Assembly (NCBI GenBank): GCA_965235655.1
Contig: CBDDYU010000002.1
Location: 62,001 to 126,000 of the forward strand
Reading direction: 5' to 3'
Origin: CBDDYU01 sp965235655
GTDB taxonomy: Bacteria; Pseudomonadota; Alphaproteobacteria; Pelagibacterales; Pelagibacteraceae
Length of the DNA: 64,000 bases
Below are positions 27,457 through 35,259 of the stretch, in pieces (within the stretch, counting starts at the first letter, position 1; each line of letters starts with the position of its first letter). A model generated the notes under the pieces. It had not been told where the DNA came from, ran no database searches, and saw nothing but the letters and a program-made list of their open reading frames with translations. The position numbers and the translations under genes were made by a program.

Positions 27457-27963
27457 TTAGCTAATATTTTTTAAAATAATTTCCCTTGCCTCATTAACTA
27501 TAGCTGACAATCTTGCGGTTTCAGGAGAAATATCTGGATGAATTTTTTTTTGAATCTTTAAATAGGCTTTCTGAACGTCTTCTTTAGATACATTTTTATT
27601 GATATCTAAATTTAATATTTTATATGCTTCAGCTAAAGAAATCATTGAAGAATTGGAAAACTTATTGTTCTGTTTAAAAGAAAATCTTCCTGATGCCTTC
27701 AACGTTTGCAATAATCTAAATAAGCTTATTAACTGAAATATAGACATGCCTTTTAACTTTAGAAAAGCTAAACTTGCTAAAGTAAGTGGAAGCGAAAATA
27801 TAAACTTTCCCCCAACTGCCATTATTAATGCAAAAAAAATTAATAATAAAAAAAGATAAAAATTTGAATTTTTAGCTCTATTTCCTAAAAAAACTTTATT
27901 GAATAGTTTTAGTAAAAAATAAATTCCTACTATAATAATTAGTGTATATATAATTATATTCAT
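27457..27963 (-). CDS. Membrane-anchored J-domain protein
   Basis: 168 residues with three hydrophobic segments in the first 80 residues and a C-terminal J domain: AEAYKILNLDINKNVSKEDVQKAYL, then KKIHPD with the HPD tripeptide needed to stimulate DnaK. This layout (membrane part first, J domain last) recalls the mitochondrial import motor protein Tim14/Pam18 and similar alphaproteobacterial proteins. The start at 27963 was chosen because the in-frame ATG at 27990 would overlap the divergent oligopeptidase start. It probably recruits DnaK to the inner membrane. Confidence 0.8.
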   Translation of the reverse strand: MNIIIYTLIIIVGIYFLLKLFNKVFLGNRAKNSNFYLFLLLIFFALIMAVGGKFIFSLPLTLASLAFLKLKGMSIFQLISLFRLLQTLKASGRFSFKQNNKFSNSSMISLAEAYKILNLDINKNVSKEDVQKAYLKIQKKIHPDISPETARLSAIVNEAREIILKNIS

Positions 27964-27977
27964 ATATCCGTTAACAA

Positions 27978-30053
27978 ATGAAAATACCATATCTTAGAAA
28001 AAAATCAGAAATAAAATCTTGTCATAATGTAACATGGGAAGACAATTATAGTTGGATACATCAAAAAAATATTTTAGAGGTTTTAAAAGATAAAAATAAA
28101 TTAGATCCAGAGGTAAAAAAATACCTTGATGATGAAAATGAATACACAAACTATAATCTAAGAGATACAAAAAATTTACAAAAAGAACTATTTGATGAGA
28201 TAAAAAGTAGAATTAAGTTAGAGGATGAATCTCTTCCCTATAAGGATCATTCATATGAATATTGGGATAAAACGACTGCAACTGGGAATTATTCTATTAA
28301 ACTAAGAAAAAAAATAAATTCCAATCTAGTTGAAGAAATATGGAATGGTGACTTTGAAAAAAATAAACTTCAAGCTGATTATTTTGGGATCGGAGATGTA
28401 GAAATTAGTAATAATGATAAATATTTAGGGTATTCGCTAGATTTAAAAGGTTCAGAATACTACTCAATTTTTATAAGAGATATTGAAACTAATAAAATTA
28501 TTTCAAAAGAAATTTTAGATACTTCCGGTGGTATATTATTTAGTCTTGACGACAAATATATTTTTTATGCAAAGCTTGACGAACATCATAGAGCACGAAA
28601 AATTTATAGACACAAAATTGGTGAGTTTGAAAAAAATGATGAATTAATTTTTGAAGAGAAAAGTGAAGCGTTTACAGCAAGCATTAGTTTAAGTTCTGAT
28701 GAAAAGTATTATTTTATAACAACTTCAGATCATAATACATGTGAACAATATTATTTTGAGGCAAATGAGATAAATCCTAAACCAAAACTTATTAAAACAA
28801 GAGCTAGAGGTATTTTGTATTCAGTAAATTCTTGGAACAATAAATTCTACAATCATACAAATGAAAATGCTGAGGATTTTAAAATTGATATTTCTGATAG
28901 TTTAACTAATCAAAATTGGCAAACATTTATAGCACCTAAAGAAGAAGTGTTAATTGGAGGATGCACTTTTTTAGAAAACTGGATACTTAGATCAGAAACT
29001 TCAGATGCTTTGGATAAACTTTTTGTAAGAAATATAAAAACTAATGTTGAAGAGGAATTAATTTTTTCAAATGAAAAAATATATGTTCCAGGAATTACTT
29101 TAAAACAAAAAGATAGAAATACCGATGAAGTATACCTTAGTTATTCTTCACCAAAGACTCCTACAAGAGTTTATTTATACAATTTATCTACTAAAACTAA
29201 AAAAATAGTTAAGGAACAAGAAATTCCTTCTGGTCATAATCCTGATGATTATATTGTTGAAAGAATTGAAATTGAGTCTCATGATAAAAGGTTAGTTCCA
29301 TTGACAATTACTAGACATAAAAAAACAAAACTTGATGGATCAGCAAATTTGCTTCTATACGGTTATGGCTCATATGGAAATTCAATGAGTCCCGGATTTT
29401 CATCTACAAGACTTAGCTTAATTAATAGAGATATTATTTGGGTGACTGCTCATATTCGTGGAGGTATGGAAAAAGGAATGAAATGGTGGAAAGAAGGCAA
29501 GCTTACCAATAAAAAAAATACATTTGAGGATTATATTTATTCTGCAAATTATTTAATAGAAAATAATTACACATCTAAAGGAAAAATTATTGGAATGGGT
29601 GGATCTGCGGGTGGTTTATTAATGGGAGCTGTAGTCAATAAAGCACCTAAATTATTTTTGGGAATAATTATGGCAGTACCATTTGTTGACTCTTTAACAA
29701 CAAACTTAGATCATTCTTTACCTTTAACTGTTGGAGAATTTGATGAGTTTGGAAATGCAAAAGATAACAAGGAACATTTTGATTATATCTATTCCTACGC
29801 TCCTTATAATAATATTAAAAAAATGGATTACCCTCATATTTTAATAACTACAAGTTTAAGTGACAATAGAGTTCTGTTTGATGAACCAGCAAAATTTACC
29901 GCAAAGTTAAGAGAGTATAAAACAGATAGTAATCTATTACTTTTAAAAACAGAAATGAATGCAGGACATGGTGGAAAATCTGGCAGAGATGGTGCTATTG
30001 AAGAAATAGCATTAGATTATGCTTTTGCTCTAAAAATTTCTAAAAAAATTTAG
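27978..30053 (+). CDS. ptrB: Oligopeptidase B (S9A serine peptidase)
   Basis: Cytosolic prolyl-oligopeptidase-family enzyme that cuts short peptides after basic residues. 691 residues: N-terminal beta-propeller, then an alpha/beta hydrolase domain with YGYGSYG, HIRGGMEKGMKWW and the nucleophile Ser543 in GGSAGG; the His is in NAGHGGKSGR near the C-terminus. Its ATG is only 14 bases from the divergent J-domain start, so its promoter must lie inside that gene. Confidence 0.93.
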   Translation: MKIPYLRKKSEIKSCHNVTWEDNYSWIHQKNILEVLKDKNKLDPEVKKYLDDENEYTNYNLRDTKNLQKELFDEIKSRIKLEDESLPYKDHSYEYWDKTTATGNYSIKLRKKINSNLVEEIWNGDFEKNKLQADYFGIGDVEISNNDKYLGYSLDLKGSEYYSIFIRDIETNKIISKEILDTSGGILFSLDDKYIFYAKLDEHHRARKIYRHKIGEFEKNDELIFEEKSEAFTASISLSSDEKYYFITTSDHNTCEQYYFEANEINPKPKLIKTRARGILYSVNSWNNKFYNHTNENAEDFKIDISDSLTNQNWQTFIAPKEEVLIGGCTFLENWILRSETSDALDKLFVRNIKTNVEEELIFSNEKIYVPGITLKQKDRNTDEVYLSYSSPKTPTRVYLYNLSTKTKKIVKEQEIPSGHNPDDYIVERIEIESHDKRLVPLTITRHKKTKLDGSANLLLYGYGSYGNSMSPGFSSTRLSLINRDIIWVTAHIRGGMEKGMKWWKEGKLTNKKNTFEDYIYSANYLIENNYTSKGKIIGMGGSAGGLLMGAVVNKAPKLFLGIIMAVPFVDSLTTNLDHSLPLTVGEFDEFGNAKDNKEHFDYIYSYAPYNNIKKMDYPHILITTSLSDNRVLFDEPAKFTAKLREYKTDSNLLLLKTEMNAGHGGKSGRDGAIEEIALDYAFALKISKKI

Positions 30054-30061
30054 ATAGTGAT

Positions 30062-30089
30062 CTTGAAAAATATTATCTAATTCCTAAAT
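30062..30089 (+). promoter_or_regulatory. Heat-shock (sigma-32 type) promoter of hsp20
   Basis: CTTGAAA at 30062-30068, a 14-base spacer, then CCTAAAT at 30083-30089. Same hexamers and same spacing as the groES promoter at 11212. The predicted transcription start is about 30096, which is exactly the first base of the leader hairpin. Confidence 0.6.
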
Positions 30090-30095
30090 AAATCC

Positions 30096-30146
30096 TGTAA
30101 GTCGCCTAATGGGATTTACAAAAACTAACTTGCTTTAAAAAGGAGG
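30096..30146 (+). promoter_or_regulatory. Two-hairpin hsp20 leader, ROSE-like RNA thermometer candidate
   Basis: Hairpin 1: 30096-30106 (TGTAAGTCGCC) pairs with 30111-30120 (GGGATTTACA) around a TAAT loop, with one bulged G and one G-T wobble. Hairpin 2: CTTGCT (30129-30134) faces the Shine-Dalgarno AGGAGG (30141-30146) across a six-base loop, giving C-G, T-G, T-A, a G-G mismatch, C-G and T-A. The TTGCT opposite AGGA with a G-G mismatch is the signature of ROSE thermometers of alphaproteobacterial small heat-shock genes. Heating would melt hairpin 2 and free the ribosome site. Confidence 0.5.
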
Positions 30147-30151
30147 AAATT

Positions 30152-30598
30152 ATGACAAGTAAGGATTTATCTATATTTAACTCACTAAGACCTTTTTCAA
30201 TTGGTTTTGACGATATGTTTGATCAATTTGAAAATATGTTAGGGAATGGAAATTTGACTATGCAGTCAAATTACCCACCTTACAATATTAGAAAAACTGG
30301 AAAGGACAACTATGCAATTGAAGTTGCTTTAGCTGGTTTTAATAAAAAGGATGTCGAGGTTGAGTTTGAGGATAATTTATTAACTGTTAGAACAAAACAA
30401 GTTGATAAATCAGAAGATAAGAATGCTGATGGCGAGATAATTCACAGAGGTATCTCTCAAAGACAATTTGCAAGATCATTCACTATTGCAGATGATGTAA
30501 AGGTTAATGGAGCAGAGTTGAAAGATGGTCTTTTAACTATTTCTTGCGAAAGAATTATACCAGAGCACAAAAAGAAAAAACTTATCGAAATAAAATAA
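30152..30598 (+). CDS. Small heat-shock protein Hsp20 (IbpA-like)
   Basis: ATP-independent holdase that binds unfolding proteins. 148 residues; the alpha-crystallin domain runs from about 38 to 135, beginning PPYNIRKTGKDNYAIEVALAGFNKKDVEVEF, with HRGISQRQFARSFTIADDVKV and LKDGLLTI. The N-terminal FSIGFDDMFDQFENML is typical of IbpA. An unusually strong Shine-Dalgarno (AAGGAGG) precedes the ATG and is predicted to be masked by a hairpin. The promoter is of heat-shock type. Confidence 0.95.
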   Translation: MTSKDLSIFNSLRPFSIGFDDMFDQFENMLGNGNLTMQSNYPPYNIRKTGKDNYAIEVALAGFNKKDVEVEFEDNLLTVRTKQVDKSEDKNADGEIIHRGISQRQFARSFTIADDVKVNGAELKDGLLTISCERIIPEHKKKKLIEIK

Positions 30599-30609
30599 AT
30601 TGAGCCTTG

Positions 30610-30634
30610 CTTGCGGAGAATAAATCTCCGCAAG
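30610..30634. terminator. Hairpin between convergent hsp20 and lipoprotein genes
   Basis: A perfect 10-bp inverted repeat CTTGCGGAGA / TCTCCGCAAG with a five-base ATAAA loop, lying in the 42-base gap between two convergent stops. It is GC-rich for this genome. There is no T run on either side, so it may act as a two-way terminator with help or as a 3' stabiliser. Confidence 0.6.
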
Positions 30635-30640
30635 TACTAA

Positions 30641-30946
30641 TTAAAAACATCCATTAGATACAAAACCTATAACTATAGAGTTTGAGTCTATTTCAAATCT
30701 TCTCTCACAAGGAATGCCATATTTTTTTGTATTATAAATTAATTCTAAATTTCCTTTGGCATTTTTAAAATCTTCATCTGGTTTTCCTAAATCCATTCTT
30801 AAGTCATCTGAAGATTTTCCAATAAATTTGCTTAATTTTTCATTTTCCTTTTCAACTATAGCATCTGTTTTTTGTTTAATTGTTTGACAACCATTTAGCG
30901 TTACTAACAATAAAGTTGTAATTAAAAAAAATTTTATTTTTTGCAT
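30641..30946 (-). CDS. Small lipoprotein, unknown
   Basis: 101 residues with a lipoprotein signal peptide ending in LNGC (Cys20), then a Lys/Glu-rich linker and a small domain FIGKSSDDLRMDLGKPDEDFKNAKGNLELIYNTKKYGIPCERRF resembling the SmpA/OmlA-like small outer-membrane lipoprotein fold (LxxxLGxPd pattern). Two further Cys (in GIPCERR and SNGCF) could form a disulfide. Likely anchored to an envelope membrane; function unknown. Confidence 0.72.
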   Translation of the reverse strand: MQKIKFFLITTLLLVTLNGCQTIKQKTDAIVEKENEKLSKFIGKSSDDLRMDLGKPDEDFKNAKGNLELIYNTKKYGIPCERRFEIDSNSIVIGFVSNGCF

Positions 30947-31072
30947 AAAAGTATATTAACAATCCAATTATGGCATAAATATAAACTTATTAGTTGAATA
31001 TTGTGAATAAACCCCAGATTGAAAGAGTAATTAACAATAGAATCGATTACTTATTCTTTATTAGGAGGAAAA

Positions 31073-32383
31073 ATGCTTGAAAAATATTTTGATTATAAAA
31101 AACACAAAACAGATTTTAAAACTGAAGTAATAGCTGGAGTTACAACTTTTTTAACTATGGCATACATTATGTTTTTAAATCCGTTCATACTGTCTGGAGA
31201 ATTTGCTGGTCCTGAAAAAGGATTTTTTGATTTTGGAGCTGTATTCACAGCAACTATTGTTGCTACTGCATTAGCTTGCTTTATTATGGCATTCTACGGA
31301 AAAACATGGCCAATAGGTCTTGCGCCAGGGATGGGAATTAATGCATTTGTTGCATTTGGAGTTGTTGCTGGCATGGGCTACACACCACAAGCTGCTTTAG
31401 GAGCAGTATTAGTTGCTGGTGTGCTATTCTTAATAATATCTTTAACACCAATTAGAGCTTGGTTAATTAATTCAATTCCAAAAAGTTTAAAACTTGGAAT
31501 AGGAGCAGGTATTGGATTATTTTTAGCAATTATTGGTCTTGAAATTATGGGTGTAGTTGCTGATCATCCAGTAACACTGGTAACATTAGGAGATATTAAA
31601 AATCCACTAATTATTTTAGGCTGTTTAGCTTTTGTTTCTATGATTGTAATGGAAAAATTAAATATCAAAGGAAATATTATAATTGGAATTATAGTATTCA
31701 GTATTATTGCTTGGGTTTCAGGTCTTGCAAAATTTAATGGTGTTGTTGGTAGTATTCCTCCAATGACCTATCTAATGGATTTTGATTTATCTGCAGCATT
31801 TACGGCGGGGATGTCTACTGTAATCTTTACATTATTATTTATTGATTTCTTTGATACCGCAGGAACATTAACTTCAGTTGCAAATGTTGCTGGTAAAGTA
31901 GATAAAAATGGAAAAGTACAGGATATTGATAAAGCCATGATGTCAGACAGTGTTGCAACAGTTGCTGGTGCAATGATGGGAACTACGACCGTAACAAGTT
32001 ATGTAGAATCTGGTGCTGGAGTAAAAGCCGGTGGAAGAACAGGAATGACTTCATTAGTCATTGGTGTTTTATTTTTAGCTTGCTTATTTTTATCACCTCT
32101 TGCAACAAGTTTACCAAAAGAAATTGATGGGGCTGCACTTCTATATGTTGCAATCTTATTTGTTAGAAACATTACAGATATAGAATGGGATGATATTGCC
32201 GAGTCCGCACCTGCAGTTTTAGCAATGATAGCAATGCCTTTAACATATAGTATTAGTTATGGTATAGCCCTAGCATTCATTTCTTATGCTTTAATCAAAA
32301 TCTTTACTGGTAAATTTTCAAGTACTTCACCAGCGATTTGGATTATTGCACTATTGAGTGTGGTTAGTTTCGCAGTAATTTAA
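31073..32383 (+). CDS. NCS2-family purine permease (AzgA/PbuG-like)
   Basis: Inner-membrane proton-coupled nucleobase transporter of about 12-14 helices, 436 residues. Signatures: EVIAGVTTFLTMAYIMFLNP near the N-terminus, the GMGINAFVAFG segment, FDTAGTL and TTTVTSYVESGAGVKAGGRTG, all typical of the AzgA (adenine/hypoxanthine/guanine) branch rather than the uracil branch. A strong AGGAGG Shine-Dalgarno precedes ATG. The convergent neighbour is a purine-type phosphoribosyltransferase, so the pair suggests base salvage. No purine riboswitch was recognised in the 126-base leader. Confidence 0.9.
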   Translation: MLEKYFDYKKHKTDFKTEVIAGVTTFLTMAYIMFLNPFILSGEFAGPEKGFFDFGAVFTATIVATALACFIMAFYGKTWPIGLAPGMGINAFVAFGVVAGMGYTPQAALGAVLVAGVLFLIISLTPIRAWLINSIPKSLKLGIGAGIGLFLAIIGLEIMGVVADHPVTLVTLGDIKNPLIILGCLAFVSMIVMEKLNIKGNIIIGIIVFSIIAWVSGLAKFNGVVGSIPPMTYLMDFDLSAAFTAGMSTVIFTLLFIDFFDTAGTLTSVANVAGKVDKNGKVQDIDKAMMSDSVATVAGAMMGTTTVTSYVESGAGVKAGGRTGMTSLVIGVLFLACLFLSPLATSLPKEIDGAALLYVAILFVRNITDIEWDDIAESAPAVLAMIAMPLTYSISYGIALAFISYALIKIFTGKFSSTSPAIWIIALLSVVSFAVI

Positions 32384-32392
32384 AAAATATTA

Positions 32393-32422
32393 AATAGGGC
32401 TAGTTTAAAAGCTAGCCCTATT
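32393..32422. terminator. Bidirectional hairpin terminator that contains a stop codon
   Basis: A perfect 11-bp stem AATAGGGCTAG (32393-32403) / CTAGCCCTATT (32412-32422) between two convergent genes. The 3' arm includes the TAG stop codon (32418-32420) of the phosphoribosyltransferase, so the structure is shared by coding and terminator functions. Forward transcripts then meet GATTTCTTTT. Confidence 0.75.
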
Positions 32423-32939
32423 GATTTCTTTTAATAATTTCTTCTATAGACAATTCTTCGTAATGTTCAGTAGGTTGAACAATCCATGGATCATGGTCTA
32501 ATATAACAGGACAAAAATCTGGTTCAAATGTGGAAGATTTTTTTTTCCAAAGACAAGCTGTTTTTACCTGATTAATAAAATTTTTTGTCGGACCATAATT
32601 TTTTAACCATTCAATACTTTTATTCAACGTTAGTCCTGTATCCGATAAATCGTCAATTAATAAAACTCGATCAAAATCTTTATCTTCTGCAAGAGAGCTG
32701 ATATCTCTTGCAAACATCAATTGACCTTGCTTATCTTCCATTCCTTCACCTGAATAACTTTGAATAACAATATAGGCGATTGGTAATTTTAATATTCTGG
32801 ACAGAATATCAATAATAGGAGCTGCACCTCTCATGATTCCAACTAGAACTGTTGGTTTATAATTTTGATGAATTTGTATAGCTAATTTCTCGACAATTTT
32901 AGTATACTCATCAAAACTGATAATTAATTTGTCTGCCAT
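32418..32939 (-). CDS. Purine-type phosphoribosyltransferase
   Basis: Type I phosphoribosyltransferase. The PRPP-binding loop is VLLIDDLSDTGLTL, with GIMRGAAPIIDILSRIL ahead of it and a flexible-loop region IQSYSGEGMED. The C-terminal HDPWIVQPTEHYEE resembles the xanthine/guanine/hypoxanthine enzymes of the COG2236 type. Start 32939 (MADKLIISF) fits the family; an ATG at 32954 would add five residues. Transcribed toward the purine permease; together they would take up and trap free bases. Exact base preference cannot be told. Confidence 0.8.
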   Translation of the reverse strand: MADKLIISFDEYTKIVEKLAIQIHQNYKPTVLVGIMRGAAPIIDILSRILKLPIAYIVIQSYSGEGMEDKQGQLMFARDISSLAEDKDFDRVLLIDDLSDTGLTLNKSIEWLKNYGPTKNFINQVKTACLWKKKSSTFEPDFCPVILDHDPWIVQPTEHYEELSIEEIIKRNQ

Positions 32940-32983
32940 AAAATTTATTATCACATAAAAAAAAAATTACAAAAGGAGAATAA

Positions 32984-33280
32984 ATGAAAGGATATTGGGT
33001 AGCCTTATATACCAAAGTAGATAATCCAGATAACTTGAAAAAATATGCAGAAAAAGTAACTCCAATAATTAGAAGTTATGGAGGTGTTCCGCTAGTTAGA
33101 GGTGGTAAATATAAATTCTATTCAGGTGAAGAGTTTTCAAGAACAGTAATTTGGGAATTTCCTAGCTTTGAAAAAGCTGAAGAATGTCACAATTCTAAAG
33201 ATTATCAAGAGGGTTGGAATTTAGCAAAAAATACAACAGAAAGACACTTTCAAATAGTAGAAGGGTTCAATATTGAATAG
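32984..33280 (+). CDS. DUF1330 family protein
   Basis: 98 residues forming a single ferredoxin-like dimeric alpha/beta-barrel: KGYWVALYTKVDNPDNLKKYAEKVTPIIRSYGGVPLVRGG followed by TVIWEFPSFEKAEECHNSKDYQEGWNLAKN. This order is the DUF1330 signature. A strong Shine-Dalgarno (AAAAGGAG) precedes ATG, suggesting good expression. Function of the family is not established. The end overlaps the convergent glycosylase gene by 14 bases. Confidence 0.85.
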   Translation: MKGYWVALYTKVDNPDNLKKYAEKVTPIIRSYGGVPLVRGGKYKFYSGEEFSRTVIWEFPSFEKAEECHNSKDYQEGWNLAKNTTERHFQIVEGFNIE

Positions 33281-33902
33281 GCTCATTGTCGATTGATCTC
33301 CATAAATACCAAGTAGCAACAGAGCAATAAGGTGTAAATTTTTTATTAAGTAAATTCACAAAACTATTAGGTGGAAAATATTTTTTTTTATAATTATTAG
33401 ATATTGCTCTTAAAAGACCAATATCTTGAATAGGCCATATATTGGATCTATTGTACGTAAATAGTAAAATCATTTCTGCTGACCACCTTCCTATTTGTCT
33501 TAATTGTGAAAGATAAACAATTGCCTCTTCATCAGACATTTTATCTATAAGTTTTGGGTTAAAAGATTTATCTAAGATTTGATTTGCCAAACTTTTTATA
33601 CCCCTTACTTTTTGTTTACTTAAACCACAACTTTTTAATTGCATAAAATTCAATTTTTTTACAGTTTTAGCATTAATTTTATTATTACATTTTTTTTTGA
33701 ATTTTAAAAAAACTGAATTTGCAGCAGCAACACTTATTTGTTGACCAATTATGCTTTTGCATAGTGAGAAAAAAATATCTTTTCTAGAGGTAAGAACGGT
33801 TTCTGAGGGACTTTTATATTTAAGAATTAATTTTGCCATTATTTTATCTTTTTTAGATAAATATTTTTTTGCTGTGTTCCAATATTTTGGTATTTTAGTC
33901 AT
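33267..33902 (-). CDS. DNA-3-methyladenine glycosylase II (AlkA-like HhH-GPD)
   Basis: Base-excision repair enzyme that removes alkylated bases. 211 residues; the HhH-GPD core shows SIIGQQISVAAANSVF, LKSCGLSKQKVRGIKSLA (helix-hairpin-helix), QIGRWSAEMILLF and the catalytic Asp in WPIQDIGLLRA. It lacks the N-terminal domain of E. coli AlkA, as in the shorter bacterial forms. Its start overlaps the end of the EamA transporter by 8 bases. Confidence 0.88.
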   Translation of the reverse strand: MTKIPKYWNTAKKYLSKKDKIMAKLILKYKSPSETVLTSRKDIFFSLCKSIIGQQISVAAANSVFLKFKKKCNNKINAKTVKKLNFMQLKSCGLSKQKVRGIKSLANQILDKSFNPKLIDKMSDEEAIVYLSQLRQIGRWSAEMILLFTYNRSNIWPIQDIGLLRAISNNYKKKYFPPNSFVNLLNKKFTPYCSVATWYLWRSIDNEPIQY

Positions 33903-34779
33903 GTCTTAATGTAGATGGAATTTTCTTATTATAATAAATTTCTCTTCTCAATATTATTAAAGAGGCTGTAATAACCAGTGCTGCTCCTACTAAATTTTTA
34001 TAGCTTGGAATTTCATCCCAAATTAAATATCCAAATAAAATTGCAAATATCAGTGATAAATATTTTAAAGGTGCCACCAATGAAACTTCTGACAATTTGT
34101 AAGATTGTGTTAATAATAAATTAGCACCTCCACCGGTCACTCCAATTAACGCTAACAAAATAAAATCTTTAAAATTGGGCAATACCCAACCAAAAGGTAT
34201 TGTGAATAAAGATACAAATGTAATGGTTAAAGTAAAAAAAATTGAAATTAACCATACTGGCTCTGAAGTAGATAATTTACGAATAGTAATAGTAACAAAA
34301 GCCATTCCAATGCAAAAAATAATTGGAAGAATATATAAATAGTTTACTTCATTAAATCCTGGTTCAGAAATGACTAGCACTCCAACAAAACCAATTAAAA
34401 CTGCTATCCATCTAAAAATACCAACTTTTTCGCCTAATAAAAAAATTGATAAGATAGTTATAAATAGTGGAGCTGCATAAGATAAACTAACAACAACCGC
34501 TAGAGGGAGTTCCCTTAACGCTACTACAATTGCAATTAAAGCAATTATGCCAGCAAAACATCTAAAAAAATGTTCTAATTTACGATCTGTTTTATAGAAA
34601 GACTTAAGCTTGTCTTTTGGAATTAGAAAATATGTAAGAAGCAGACCAAAGAACCCTCTAAAAAATAAAACTTCACCTGTGGGATACTCTTGGGACCATT
34701 TAACCAGTAAATCCATAATAGAAAATGCACATACGGACATAAACATGTACAAAAGGCCTAATTGATTTCTGTTAAGCAT
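33895..34779 (-). CDS. EamA/DMT-family transporter
   Basis: 294-residue inner-membrane protein with ten hydrophobic segments and two EamA repeats (first containing FFRGFFGLLLTYFLIP, second ending FGYLIWDEIPSYKNLVGAALVITASLIIL). Such proteins export metabolites or drugs; the substrate is unknown. The start at 34779 was chosen because the in-frame ATG at 34815 would overlap the divergent msrA start and adds a Leu/Ile stretch not seen in the family. Confidence 0.85.
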   Translation of the reverse strand: MLNRNQLGLLYMFMSVCAFSIMDLLVKWSQEYPTGEVLFFRGFFGLLLTYFLIPKDKLKSFYKTDRKLEHFFRCFAGIIALIAIVVALRELPLAVVVSLSYAAPLFITILSIFLLGEKVGIFRWIAVLIGFVGVLVISEPGFNEVNYLYILPIIFCIGMAFVTITIRKLSTSEPVWLISIFFTLTITFVSLFTIPFGWVLPNFKDFILLALIGVTGGGANLLLTQSYKLSEVSLVAPLKYLSLIFAILFGYLIWDEIPSYKNLVGAALVITASLIILRREIYYNKKIPSTLRHD

Positions 34780-34814
34780 GAGAATAATCTTTAAATTAAA
34801 TAAAAGTTTAATCA

Positions 34815-35258
34815 ATGGAAATAGCTATACTTGCACTTGGATGTTTTTGGGGTCCTGAAATTAAATTCAGTAAAATTCCAGGAATTATTGAAACAGAAGT
34901 TGGTTACTGTGGAGGCAATAGTTCTATTACCACATATAAAGAGGTCTGTTCAGGAACAACTAATCATGCTGAGGTTGTTAAATTAACATTTGATCCAAAG
35001 CAGATCACCTATGAGGAAATATTAAATAAATTTTTTAATTTACATAATCCAACTACTTTAAATTCACAAGGACCTGATTTTGGAACACAATATAGAAGTG
35101 AAATTTTTTATAATGATGATAATCAAAAAAAAATTGCAAAAAAAGTTTTTGAAGAATTTAATAAAAAATTATCTGGTAAAGTAGTTACTAAAATATCTCC
35201 AACAACAAATTATTGTAGAGCAGAAGAATATCATCAAAAATATTTAGAAAAAAATTAG
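34815..35258 (+). CDS. msrA: Peptide methionine sulfoxide reductase MsrA
   Basis: Reduces methionine-S-sulfoxide in proteins. 147 residues, a short form: the catalytic Cys10 is in the GCFWGPE motif, followed by VGYCGG and GTTNHAEVV; a resolving Cys is in NYCRAEEYHQKYL. It is followed 1 base later by a sulfurtransferase gene, so a sulfur/oxidative repair unit is suggested. No leader peptide, so cytosolic. Confidence 0.94.
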   Translation: MEIAILALGCFWGPEIKFSKIPGIIETEVGYCGGNSSITTYKEVCSGTTNHAEVVKLTFDPKQITYEEILNKFFNLHNPTTLNSQGPDFGTQYRSEIFYNDDNQKKIAKKVFEEFNKKLSGKVVTKISPTTNYCRAEEYHQKYLEKN

Positions 35259-35259
35259 A

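Noticed and set aside
30947..31072. Purine or other riboswitch before the NCS2 permease
   Set aside because: The leader has a weak AGTAAT/ATTACT pairing only; the conserved purine aptamer core was not found.
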